In this document: positions 1 to 6,805 of the stretch, one piece after another
Layout: every line of letters starts with the position of its first letter
Position numbering within the stretch: position 1 is the first letter of the stretch
From: Spirochaetota bacterium
GTDB taxonomy: Bacteria; Spirochaetota; Spirochaetia; Treponematales; Rectinemataceae
Assembly (NCBI GenBank): GCA_022711355.1
Contig: JAKLFE010000051.1
Coordinates: 1 to 32,112 of the forward strand
Direction: 5' to 3'
Length of the DNA: 32,112 bases
The notes under the pieces: generated by a model
What the model saw: the letters and a program-made list of their open reading frames with translations, nothing else
Database searches by the model: none
What the model was told of the DNA's origin: nothing
Translations under genes and position numbers: made by a program

Positions 1-1
1 G

Positions 2-418
2 CCCGTCATCATGAAGGGGGTCTGCACCGCGAACCGGGGCTGGCTCCTCCACTACCTCGAGGAGCGGGGCGTGCGGATCCTCAACTGCGCCAAGCTCGCC
101 TCGGTGGGCGAGGGCGAGGCGGTGATCAGGCGAAACCTCTCCCCGACCGTGCCCGACCCCCTCGTCACCTGGACGCCGATCCTCCCGGAGAACGTCGAGA
201 ACCCCTTCGCCCCCAAGCTCCGGCTCGAGGAGGCCGAGGAGCGGCTCGCGGCCGACCTCGTCGTCATCGCGGCGGGGGCCCGGCCGGAGGACTCCCTCTA
301 CCGGGGCCTCGTCCAGGCCCAGGCCGCCCCGGAGATACGCGCCGTCGGCGACTGCTTCGCGCTGGGCCGGGTCCTCGAGGCCACCCGCTCAGGCTATGCA
401 GCGGGCACAGCGCTCTGA
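2..418 (+). CDS. NADH:flavin oxidoreductase, C-terminal FAD/NAD-binding part (5' partial)
   Basis: The reading frame is open from base 2, so the N-terminal part lies outside the window. The visible 138 residues look like the end of the pyridine-nucleotide-disulfide-oxidoreductase domain of 2,4-dienoyl-CoA reductase/old-yellow-enzyme fusions (FadH-like). They include a strand ending in VVIAAGARP (the GG/ATG-type NAD/FAD motif), and near the end AVGDCFALGRVLEA, the GD motif that binds FAD in this family, followed by a helix rich in small residues. The enzyme would reduce an enone or unsaturated acyl substrate using NAD(P)H through flavin. The N-terminal FMN barrel and the 4Fe-4S cysteines cannot be seen. 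Family assignment is fairly sure; the substrate is unknown. Confidence 0.75.
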   Translation, partial: PVIMKGVCTANRGWLLHYLEERGVRILNCAKLASVGEGEAVIRRNLSPTVPDPLVTWTPILPENVENPFAPKLRLEEAEERLAADLVVIAAGARPEDSLYRGLVQAQAAPEIRAVGDCFALGRVLEATRSGYAAGTAL

Positions 419-472
419 GCCATCGCTTGCCGTCACGAGTGCATCCAAGATTGTTGGCGCATGAGCGATGAA

Positions 473-506
473 CGAGAGGGAGACCTTCCCCAAGGTCTCC
501 CTCTCG
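473..506. terminator. Strong hairpin between convergent genes, probable bidirectional terminator
   Basis: Two perfectly complementary 15-base arms (473-487 and 492-506) flank the loop CCCC. It lies 55 bases after the oxidoreductase stop codon and between genes that converge. There is no T-run on either side, so intrinsic termination is inferred from position and stem strength only. A second, smaller stem (CCCCC-TTC-GGGGG, 544-556) follows. The rest of 507-638 shows no gene. Confidence 0.5.
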
Positions 507-638
507 CGCTCGCCCATCCAAGGGCCGTGCTGGCAGGCCGACCCCCCCTTCGGGGGAGTCCGCCTCAGGCGCGGCCAGGTCGCTCGCCCGCTCTCCCTAC
601 GCGCGCCGCCCGTCCTCCTGCTTCGGCGCCAACAATTT

Positions 639-923
639 TCAATGCACTTCAGACTCGCCCACGATGGCCTTCGCGAGGGCGGCCTTGAGCGAAAGGATCG
701 TGGAGTCCTCCTCGAAGAGCCTGCCCTCGTAGGCCACGAGGGCCCGGTCGACGAGGGCCGCCAGGCAGCCGGCGGCCCCGCACTCCCCGGCCGGGATGAC
801 GAGCCGCGGCGGCGGCGGGGCGCGGCGCGCGGGATCGCGGCGCGCCGCGAAGAGCTCGGAGAGCTCGATGTGGCGGTCGACGAGCGATTCGAGCTCGCCC
901 ATGCTCAGGTCGATATCGCGCAT
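639..923 (-). CDS. Small protein of unknown function (94 aa)
   Basis: The frame is open further upstream, but the start is placed at the ATG at 923 because it has a strong Shine-Dalgarno sequence (GGAGGG, 7 nt or less upstream), whereas the upstream frame is low-complexity Arg/Gly/Pro. The 94-residue product is acidic in its N-terminal third, with a predicted helix (MGELESLVDRHIELSELFAA). A Pro-rich linker follows, then a second helical part containing GECGAAGCLAALV and ending in SEVH. There is no signal peptide or membrane segment. The two cysteines four residues apart could be coincidental. I do not recognise the family. The coding call rests on the ribosome site, an upstream promoter-like sequence and sensible amino acid composition. 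Confidence 0.55.
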   Translation of the reverse strand: MRDIDLSMGELESLVDRHIELSELFAARRDPARRAPPPPRLVIPAGECGAAGCLAALVDRALVAYEGRLFEEDSTILSLKAALAKAIVGESEVH

Positions 924-978
924 AACGTCCCTCCTCGCGAAGGGCCGGCGCGGGCGAGGCCCGTCCCGGCCGCTCGAC

Positions 979-999
979 CCCGGGCGCCAGGCGCCCGGG
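979..999 (-). other. Very stable hairpin in the 5' leader of the 94-aa gene
   Basis: Arms CCCGGGCGCC and GGCGCCCGGG are perfect complements separated by one base, folding as a 9-bp all-GC stem with a 3-nt loop. It would lie in the leader about 55 nt before the start codon at 923, between the promoter candidate and the ribosome site. It may protect the mRNA or attenuate transcription; that role is inferred. Confidence 0.4.
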
Positions 1000-1038
1000 C
1001 CCCTATCGAAGACGGAGGCGAAAGCGTTTCTACTGGAG

Positions 1039-1067
1039 AGTATAGGCCTCTCTCGTCCCGATTCCAG
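1039..1067 (-). promoter_or_regulatory. Candidate promoter for the 94-aa gene
   Basis: On the minus strand a TATACT -10 element (1044 to 1039) is preceded at 17 bp by CTGGAA, a weak -35. Transcription from about 1032 would give a leader of roughly 110 nt carrying the hairpin at 979-999. Confidence 0.4.
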
Positions 1068-1281
1068 GCCGCCGGCCATGGAATCGCGCTGGCTCAATGC
1101 GTTATGCTTGTAACGACGAACAAAAAGCCAATCGATATGCTAGAAGCGGGCCAATTCTCGCCGAAGAACTACGCCCGAGCTTGGCTCCAACGCAGCGCGC
1201 ATAATTTAAATTTATGATAACTCGCATTAACCCGGGATGAGCGATACACTAATGCCAGATCATCACCAGGGAGCAGCATCG

Positions 1282-2307
1282 ATGCATAAAAAGCTTTCCA
1301 CCGCCCCGCTCATTCTCGTCATGGGCGCCCTCGCCTTCGCCCAGCAGCCCAAGGCCCTCAAGGAGATTCCCCTCTATCCCGGCGCGGCTCGCGACCAGGC
1401 GGCCATGGACGAGGAGCGAGAGGCCTACGGCGGCGAGGGCCATCCCGGCGAGCTCTCCCGCGAGTCCGTCATCTACCGCAGCGCGGCCTCGGTGGAGGAG
1501 GTCTTCGCCTGGTACCGCCAGAAGCTCGGCGCCGTCCCGAGGGACTACGATTCCGAAGCCGCGGAGCGCCCCGCCCTCGTCAAGCCGGACTACGAGCTCA
1601 GGCCCTACACGGAGGAGGACTTCCGCGACGGCGAGGCGCCCGACAGCGGCAAGAAGACCTACGACGGGGCCTGGATCAGGGAGCAGCTCAAGGCCAGGCG
1701 CAAGCCCGTCCAGGGCCAGTGGCTCTCCGGCGCCTTCCTGGCCTGGGGCCACGCCGACAAGCAGGGCCGGGGCTACGATTTCCAGGTATCGATCGAGGAC
1801 CGGACCTTCGACGCGTACCAGGGCTTCGTCGACCTGCCGGGAGGGGTCTCCGGCCTGGGCAAGAAGGACTACCGCCAATCCACGTCCATACGGATCGAGC
1901 AGGTGGTCTACAAGGCCGAGGGCGAGCTGCGGGACGAGCGCGACGCCGCCGATGACGAGCTCGCCGCCGGCCGCGCGGCCGAGCTCCGCTCCGCACCCCC
2001 GACCGCCAAGGAGCTCGGCGTGCCCCTGTATCCCGGGGCCATCCTCAACGTCGACGCCTCGGCCGGCATGAGCATGGACGAGGGCTCGCTGGCCTACGTC
2101 TACCTCTCGGCCGACGCCCCCGCCAAGCTCGTCGCCTTCTACGAGAAGGCCACGGGCAGGAAGGCCGAGGCCCTGGACGGGGGTGCCTTCCGCATCGTCC
2201 TCAAGGGCAAGGGGCTCTTCCCCGAGCACTACCTCTCCATCGAGCCCAACAAGATGTTCGGGGGAGGCGCGAAGACCGTCCTGAGCGTGTTCCGTGCCGA
2301 GCCATAG
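1282..2307 (+). CDS. Exported protein of unknown function with two YPGA-type repeats
   Basis: The start is set at the ATG at 1282, which follows an AGGGAG ribosome site and begins a clear signal peptide (MHKKL, then a hydrophobic stretch ending ALAFAQ). The mature protein of about 320 residues holds two copies of one unit. Each begins with a PLYPGA motif (once near residue 30, once near 245) and continues with a segment of the type Y-x-S-A-x-x-V-x-x-F-x-x-WY/FYxxK, where the two aromatic-rich helices align. Between them lies a charged region with a possible beta domain. Such PLYPGA units occur in exported proteins of unknown role in several phyla. The protein is probably periplasmic or loosely attached to the envelope. 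The stop codon TAG lies in the loop of a hairpin formed by the first of three 18-bp repeats. Confidence 0.7.
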   Translation: MHKKLSTAPLILVMGALAFAQQPKALKEIPLYPGAARDQAAMDEEREAYGGEGHPGELSRESVIYRSAASVEEVFAWYRQKLGAVPRDYDSEAAERPALVKPDYELRPYTEEDFRDGEAPDSGKKTYDGAWIREQLKARRKPVQGQWLSGAFLAWGHADKQGRGYDFQVSIEDRTFDAYQGFVDLPGGVSGLGKKDYRQSTSIRIEQVVYKAEGELRDERDAADDELAAGRAAELRSAPPTAKELGVPLYPGAILNVDASAGMSMDEGSLAYVYLSADAPAKLVAFYEKATGRKAEALDGGAFRIVLKGKGLFPEHYLSIEPNKMFGGGAKTVLSVFRAEP

Positions 2308-2352
2308 GCTCGGTGCGAGCCGTAGGCTCGGTGCGAGCCGTGGGCTCGGCGC
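2299..2352. repeat. Three tandem 18-bp palindromic units at the gene end
   Basis: Units at 2299-2316, 2317-2334 and 2335-2352 follow the pattern GAGCCGTAGGCTCGGTGC, with CCA/CCG and TAG/TGG variation. Each is itself an inverted repeat (GAGCC - 3 nt - GGCTC, extended to CCGAGCC/GGCTCGG in the first). The stop codon of the upstream gene is in the first loop. The unit is a multiple of three, so copy number changes would not shift the frame. It sits between convergent genes and could act as a bidirectional terminator. Confidence 0.75.
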
Positions 2353-2371
2353 CTGACCCTGAGGCCAGGCC

Positions 2372-3199
2372 CTAATCGCAGCCGAAGCGCTCGTCGCCCG
2401 GCTCGGGATCGATGCCCGGCCGGGTGAGGGCGAAGTCGTACTTCACGGGATCCTCGGGGGCGTAGAGGCGGAAGGCGGCGGTGGCGGCCAACGCGTTCGC
2501 CAGGGTCGGCGCCGGGCTCCGGATGAAGCCGAGCCGCTCGCTGCAGACCCGCGCCATGTGGGTGTCCAGGGGCACGACGAGGCGCTCGCGCCCGAGCTCC
2601 TCCCAGCCGCCGGGGTCCACGGCGTCGCGGCGCACGAGCCAGCGGAGCATTAGGAAAATCCGCTTGCAGGCGCTGCCGCCCGCCGGGTCGGCGAGGAGGC
2701 CCGGCCGCATGCGCGCCGCGCCCAGCCGCCCGAGGCCGCGGACGAAGGCCGAGGCGGCCCCCGCGAGGTCGGGGCCGCCGGGATCGGCCGAGCGGAAGAA
2801 GACCAGGAGGGAGCCGGCCTCGGCGCGGGCCCGGCCCGCCGCCAGCATGAGGGCGGAAATGTCCTTCGCGAAGCAGTAGCGGTACTGGAAGCCCGACCAG
2901 GTCCGGGCGATCACGGTTTCGCCCATCGCGTCGAGGGCCGAGGCCGGCCTCGGCCCGAGGGGCCCGAGGGCCTCGCGGCAAGCCCGCATGATCAGGCGCA
3001 CGGAGCCGAAGGCGAGGGTCGAGCAGACGAGGGCCGCGAGCTCCCGGTCGGCGGGGTCGGAGAAAGGCGCGACGAGGGCGAGGGGGTCGGAGCGAAGCCG
3101 CCCCGCCCGCCCGCAGGCGGCGTAGACATCCTCGAGGAAGGCGGCGAGCCCGGGGTCGCGCCGGGGCTGCGGGGACGCGCCGGCCGCCGGGGCCCTCAC
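2372..3199 (-). CDS. TIGR02757-family (DUF2400) protein
   Basis: A 275-residue protein with the features of the TIGR02757 family, found mostly in Bacteroidetes and spirochaetes: an N-terminal D-P-lx-x-V-x-x-F-s-D-p-x-D-x-E segment (39-54), a GF-Q-Y-R-Y motif (103-109), a S-x-C-K-R-x-x-x-x-L-R-W-x-V-R-x-D block (175-192) and PLDTHMARV (210-218, with D212 and H214). The last motif recalls helix-hairpin-helix DNA glycosylases, so a nucleic-acid role has been suspected, but no activity is established. The start is GTG at 3199, overlapping the TGA of the upstream TPR lipoprotein gene (GTGA), so the two are translationally coupled. It is the last gene of a three-gene unit. Confidence 0.8.
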   Translation of the reverse strand: MRAPAAGASPQPRRDPGLAAFLEDVYAACGRAGRLRSDPLALVAPFSDPADRELAALVCSTLAFGSVRLIMRACREALGPLGPRPASALDAMGETVIARTWSGFQYRYCFAKDISALMLAAGRARAEAGSLLVFFRSADPGGPDLAGAASAFVRGLGRLGAARMRPGLLADPAGGSACKRIFLMLRWLVRRDAVDPGGWEELGRERLVVPLDTHMARVCSERLGFIRSPAPTLANALAATAAFRLYAPEDPVKYDFALTRPGIDPEPGDERFGCD

Positions 3200-5067
3200 T
3201 GCCCGGCCTTGTCGAGCTCGGCCTGGCGGCGCAGGAGCGCGGGATCGCGGGGGGAGAGGGCGAGGGCCTGCTTGAGGTAGAAGCGCGCCTTGGCGAGGTC
3301 CTTGCGGCGGAGGTGTATGTCGCTCAACGCGGCGAGGGCCTCGGGGTTGTCGGCGTCCTCCATGAGGGCCGAGCGCAGGAGGGGCAGGGCCGCCTCGTCC
3401 CCCTTCTGCAGCCCGCTCTGGAGGAAGAACAGGGCGGAGCGGAAGCTCCCCGAGCGGCTCGCCGGGAGGAGCCTGGCGATGAGGTCCTGGGCGGCGCGGC
3501 CCTCGCCCGAGGCGACGAGGGCCCGGGCGTAGGCCAGGCCGGCCTCCTCGGAGCCGGGCGACTGCTTGAACCAGGCCGCCGCGTAGTCGAGGGCGGCCGG
3601 GAGCTGCCCGGACTCGCGGAGGATGGCCGCGGCGAGGCGGCGATCCTCGAAGGGCCCGGCCTTGGAGGCCGCCGCGTAATAGGCCGACGCGGCCTGCCAG
3701 TCGTAGCGGGCGGCCGCGTCCGCGGCTAGGAGGCGGGCGGCCTCGGCGCGCGCCGCCGCGCGGTCGGCCCGGTCGGCGGGGCCGAGGGGCTCGGCTTGGC
3801 CGGACGGACCGGGCTCGGCGGAGCCGAGCGGTTCGGCGGCCTTCCGGGCCAGGATGCGCGCCTCGTCCTTGCCCGCCTCGCTGCCGGCGTACAGGGCGCG
3901 GGCGGCGGCCATGAGGAGCTCGGGGTCCTCGGGATAGGAGGCCAGCCCGCGGCGAGCCCAGCGGAGGGCCTCCTCGCGGCTCTTGAGCCCCTCGGCGACC
4001 CGGCTGCGGAGTATGAGGAAGCCGCGGTTCGAGGGATCGACGGTGCCGTAGGCGTCGAGGAGGGGGAGGGCCTGCTGGAAGGAATTGCCCCGCACGAGCA
4101 GGCGCGCCCGGACGAGCATCAAGGCCGAGTCCTGGGGATCGGCCGTGAGGACCCGGGCCACGATGGGGCCGGCCTCGAGGAAGCGCCCGTTCTCGGCGAG
4201 GGCGCTGGCCCAGGCGCGGTCGAAGGCGAGGCTCCCGCCCAGCCGTCCGGCGAGGGGCTCGAGGAGGGCGAGGGCCTCCTCGGCTCGGCCGAGGGCGAGG
4301 AGGGCCCGGGCCGAGCCCAGGCTCGCGCTCACGGCGTCGGGCGCGAGGGCCAGGGCGGCGGCGTAGCGCTCGCGGGCCCCGGGGTAGTCCCGGCGCCGCT
4401 CGGCCTCCGCGCCGAGGGCCAGGTCGGGCAGGACCGAGGGGAGGGCGAGGCGGGCGAAGCGGTCGATAGCCTCGGCGGCGCGGCGGGCGGTGTCGCGGGA
4501 CTCCGAGGAGAAGAGGGCGAGGGCGGGGAGGAGCTCGCCCAAGGGCGTGCCGGCGGCCTCGGGAGGAGGGGCCTGGACACGGCCCGCCCGGGCCTCGGCG
4601 AGGAGGAAGAGGACGCCGGCGAGGGCAGGCGAGGCGGCCGGGGCGGCCCCCGGCTGGGCCCCGTCGGGCGCCGCCCCGGCTCCCGCTGAAGGGGAGGCCT
4701 CGCGATAGGCGATATCGTAGACGCCCTCGGCGATCCGGAGGTAGGCCGCCGCGTCCTCGGGCTTGAGCAGGGTCGAGGCCCGGAGGAGCTCGAGGGCCCG
4801 CTCGAGCGAGGAGGGCGAGCCGAAGGCTATAGCCGCCTCGATGGCCCCGCGCTCGTCGCGGGCCTTCGAGAGCTCGGCGGCCTCGGCCGTCTTGAGCGCG
4901 GTGCCCGGGCCGGCGGCCTGGGCCTCCCCGGCCCCCGCCTCGGGGAGGGGGGCCGGGCTCGCCCGCGGGTCGGGGCTCGAGGCGCAGGCAAGGGAGAGGA
5001 GGCAGGACAGGAGGGCCGCGCCGGCCGGGGAGGCCGCGCCGGCCCCGCGCCTCCCGCGCCGGCTCAT
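3196..5067 (-). CDS. TPR-repeat lipoprotein (623 aa)
   Basis: The ATG at 5067 overlaps the TGA of the upstream membrane-protein gene (ATGA) and begins a lipoprotein signal: Arg-rich start, hydrophobic segment and lipobox LSLAC with Cys28 as the lipidation site. After an Ala/Pro/Glu-rich linker, most of the chain is alpha-helical tetratricopeptide-like repeats. Typical examples are the stretch around AEALALLEPLAGRLGG, the repeat with ALRWARRGLASYPEDPELLMAAARALYA, and a last clear TPR with ARFYLKQALALSPRDPALLRRQAEL at the C terminus. A scaffolding role in envelope assembly is typical for such proteins. The linker holding repeated EPLGSAEPGPSGQAEPLGPAD-like sequence is low complexity. Longer upstream starts in frame lie inside the preceding gene and are unlikely. 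Confidence 0.85.
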   Translation of the reverse strand: MSRRGRRGAGAASPAGAALLSCLLSLACASSPDPRASPAPLPEAGAGEAQAAGPGTALKTAEAAELSKARDERGAIEAAIAFGSPSSLERALELLRASTLLKPEDAAAYLRIAEGVYDIAYREASPSAGAGAAPDGAQPGAAPAASPALAGVLFLLAEARAGRVQAPPPEAAGTPLGELLPALALFSSESRDTARRAAEAIDRFARLALPSVLPDLALGAEAERRRDYPGARERYAAALALAPDAVSASLGSARALLALGRAEEALALLEPLAGRLGGSLAFDRAWASALAENGRFLEAGPIVARVLTADPQDSALMLVRARLLVRGNSFQQALPLLDAYGTVDPSNRGFLILRSRVAEGLKSREEALRWARRGLASYPEDPELLMAAARALYAGSEAGKDEARILARKAAEPLGSAEPGPSGQAEPLGPADRADRAAARAEAARLLAADAAARYDWQAASAYYAAASKAGPFEDRRLAAAILRESGQLPAALDYAAAWFKQSPGSEEAGLAYARALVASGEGRAAQDLIARLLPASRSGSFRSALFFLQSGLQKGDEAALPLLRSALMEDADNPEALAALSDIHLRRKDLAKARFYLKQALALSPRDPALLRRQAELDKAGQ

Positions 5068-5657
5068 GCTTGCCGGTCGGAGTCGCGCCGCCTCGGCTGG
5101 CTCCTGGCTTTGCCGCGCCTCGGGCTCCGCCTCCCCCCGCGGCCGAGGAGGCCGTAGGCGGCGAAGAGGAGGACGCCGCCGAGGATCAGGAAGCTCGGCC
5201 ACCAGGCCGCGATGAACTGGCGGAAGCCCTGCCGGACCAGGCCGAAGGAGAAGAGCGAGAAGATGGAGCCCAGGAAGATGAAGCAGATGGAGGTGGCCAC
5301 GAAGGAGGGCTTGGCCCGCCGCCAGGCGGCATAGCCGCCCACGAGGCCGGCTACCCCCCCCACCACCATGGCGAGGGGCCAGGCCCGGCCGAGCCCGAGC
5401 CCGAGGAGGACGGCGGCGAGGAGGAAGGCCCCCTCCAGGACGAAGGCGATTCCGCCGAAGAGGAAAGCGGGGGAGGAGCGGCGCACGAGGGCCGCGTAGA
5501 GGAGGCCCCCCCCCGCGGCCATGACGACGAGTGGCCAGGCGCGGTAGGCGCCGGGGAAGGCGTGGGTCGTGGCGAGGAGGAGAGCTATGCCGAGGAGGAC
5601 GGCGGCGAGGGCCGAGATGAAGAGGACGTCGTCCGATCGAGCGCGTCGTTTGCTCAT
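5064..5657 (-). CDS. Multi-pass membrane protein of unknown function (197 aa)
   Basis: The start is the ATG at 5657, just after a good promoter. The product has a short charged N terminus (MSKRRARSDD), then about six hydrophobic segments with small-residue-rich turns (for example AAVLLGIALLLATTHAF, PLVVMAAGGGLLYAAL, AWPLAMVVGGVAGLVGGYAAW, FVATSICFIFLGSIFSLFSFG, FLILGGVLLFAAYGLLG). The cytoplasmic tail is very basic and rich in Arg, Ser and Pro. The pattern of repeated W-P-L and GGxLL segments resembles LiaI/LiaF-type and DUF5668-type membrane modules, but this is only a resemblance. It is the first gene of an overlapping unit with the TPR lipoprotein, suggesting a shared envelope function. 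Confidence 0.75.
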   Translation of the reverse strand: MSKRRARSDDVLFISALAAVLLGIALLLATTHAFPGAYRAWPLVVMAAGGGLLYAALVRRSSPAFLFGGIAFVLEGAFLLAAVLLGLGLGRAWPLAMVVGGVAGLVGGYAAWRRAKPSFVATSICFIFLGSIFSLFSFGLVRQGFRQFIAAWWPSFLILGGVLLFAAYGLLGRGGRRSPRRGKARSQPRRRDSDRQA

Positions 5658-5667
5658 GCGGCCTCGA

Positions 5668-5696
5668 ATTGTAGCCGAATAGGCCGATCTTGCCAA
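5668..5696 (-). promoter_or_regulatory. Sigma-70-type promoter for the membrane protein/TPR lipoprotein unit
   Basis: On the minus strand TTGGCA (5696 to 5691), a 17-bp spacer and TACAAT (5673 to 5668) precede the ATG at 5657 by 10 nt. The expected start site leaves a leader of only a few bases. A GAGG just before the ATG would fall partly outside the mRNA. Confidence 0.6.
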
Positions 5697-5719
5697 TGGA
5701 AAAGGCCGCGTGCTATCCT
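5690..5719 (+). promoter_or_regulatory. Sigma-70-type promoter for the plus-strand lipoprotein/lytic transglycosylase unit
   Basis: TTGCCA (5690-5695), an 18-bp spacer and TATCCT (5714-5719) end 6 nt before the ATG at 5726, so the mRNA would be leaderless; no Shine-Dalgarno sequence is present. The -35 occupies almost the same bases as the -35 of the divergent promoter. Confidence 0.55.
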
Positions 5720-5725
5720 GTTCCC

Positions 5726-6805
5726 ATGTGGAGACGCGCGCGAACGGCGACGAGGCCTGGCGCCGCGCTCTGCGCCGCGCTCTGCGCGATCCTCTGCGCC
5801 CAAGCCCTCCTCCAGTCCTGCTCGCGGCCCCGCGCGGCATTCCTCGCGGGGGACCGCGAGGACCGCGCCGAGCTGGCCGAGCTCTTCGGCCTCCTCGACG
5901 CGGCGGGCCGCGACGAGGTCCAGCGCTTCGCGGCCCTGCGGCAGATCTCCTCGAAGCTCCTCGAGCGGCGGGAATACGGCCGCCTGGCCGCCCTCCTCGT
6001 CCGGGAGGCCGGGCGCGACCGGGGCCCCTACGCGGCCTGGTACCTCTTCACCGCGGCATACGCCTACGAGCTCGCGGGCTCGGCCCCCGTCGCCGCCATC
6101 TACTACGACCGCATCGTGAAGGACCTCCCCGACATCGTCGTCGACGGGCGCTCCGTGCACTACGAGTGCCTCTCGCGCCTGATCGAGACGGCCCGGGCGC
6201 CGGAGCGGCGGATCGAGTACTACAAGGACCTCATCGCCCGCTTCCCCTCCGAGGCCGACATGGGGCGCGCCCTCTTCCTCCTGGGCAGGGAGTACGAGGC
6301 GGTCGGCGACTGGGACCTCGCGGTGAAGGCCTACTCCAAGTTCCTCCCCTACTTCGGCTCGGCCATACCCGGCCACCCGGAGGCCTTCCAGCACGCGCGC
6401 AACGTCGTGGACTTCTACAACAGCCCCAAGGACTGGACCTACGCGGAGCTGCCGGCCCTCGTGGCCAACGTCAAGTCCGCCCTGGCCCAGGGCGATCCCG
6501 CGCGCCTGCGCCGCTACCGGGCCAAGGTCAACTTCTTCGCGGTTTCCTGGCACCAGGACGAGACCGACGCGAACAGCCAGGTCCTCTTCGACTTCTCCGA
6601 GTTCATGTCCGGCGGGCGGATCCACGCCGCCGATGAGCTCGATCCCGGCTCCGGCCCCCGCGAGGCCTACCTCCGGACCTGGGGCTGGTCCGAGCGCATC
6701 TCGACCTGGTACCTCTATTTCCGCAAGATCTACTTTCCCGCCGATCCGGAGATCCACGGCCGCTGGGAATGGGCCGGCATCTATTTCGGGGAGAAAATGC
6801 GATGA
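5726..6805 (+). CDS. TPR-like lipoprotein (359 aa)
   Basis: The ATG at 5726 starts a lipoprotein signal peptide (MWRRARTATRPG, then a Cys/Ala/Leu-rich core and lipobox LQSC with Cys32). The mature part is helical, with tetratricopeptide-like pairs, the clearest being ALFLLGREYEAVGDWDLAVKA. The C-terminal 130 residues are rich in Trp and Tyr (RTWGWSERISTWYLYFRKIYF and onward) and look like a separate globular end. The gene ends in an ATGA overlap with the lytic transglycosylase, so both are made together. The likely place is the periplasmic face of a membrane, helping cell-wall turnover; that is inference from the partner gene. An in-frame ATG at 5690 is unlikely because it lies inside the promoter. 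Confidence 0.75.
   Translation: MWRRARTATRPGAALCAALCAILCAQALLQSCSRPRAAFLAGDREDRAELAELFGLLDAAGRDEVQRFAALRQISSKLLERREYGRLAALLVREAGRDRGPYAAWYLFTAAYAYELAGSAPVAAIYYDRIVKDLPDIVVDGRSVHYECLSRLIETARAPERRIEYYKDLIARFPSEADMGRALFLLGREYEAVGDWDLAVKAYSKFLPYFGSAIPGHPEAFQHARNVVDFYNSPKDWTYAELPALVANVKSALAQGDPARLRRYRAKVNFFAVSWHQDETDANSQVLFDFSEFMSGGRIHAADELDPGSGPREAYLRTWGWSERISTWYLYFRKIYFPADPEIHGRWEWAGIYFGEKMR

Larger units (their letters stand above)
924..1281. other. Divergent intergenic region, 358 bp
   Basis: This separates the small minus-strand gene from the exported plus-strand protein. It contains a leader hairpin and a promoter candidate for the minus gene (listed separately), and an AT-rich patch at 1200-1220 that stands out from the GC-rich surroundings. 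No convincing -35/-10 pair for the plus-strand gene was found, although TACACT (1245-1250) could be a -10 element. No coding frame here has a ribosome site. Confidence 0.5.

Noticed and set aside
473..556. Possible CRISPR-type repeats or REP array
   Set aside because: The two hairpins differ in sequence and do not repeat at a constant spacing; there is no cas gene in the window.
2229..2981. Frame on the minus strand with repeated GSHRAY units
   Set aside because: This is a shadow of the 18-bp DNA repeats and of the TIGR02757 gene in another frame; the translation is Arg/Pro-rich with no ribosome site.
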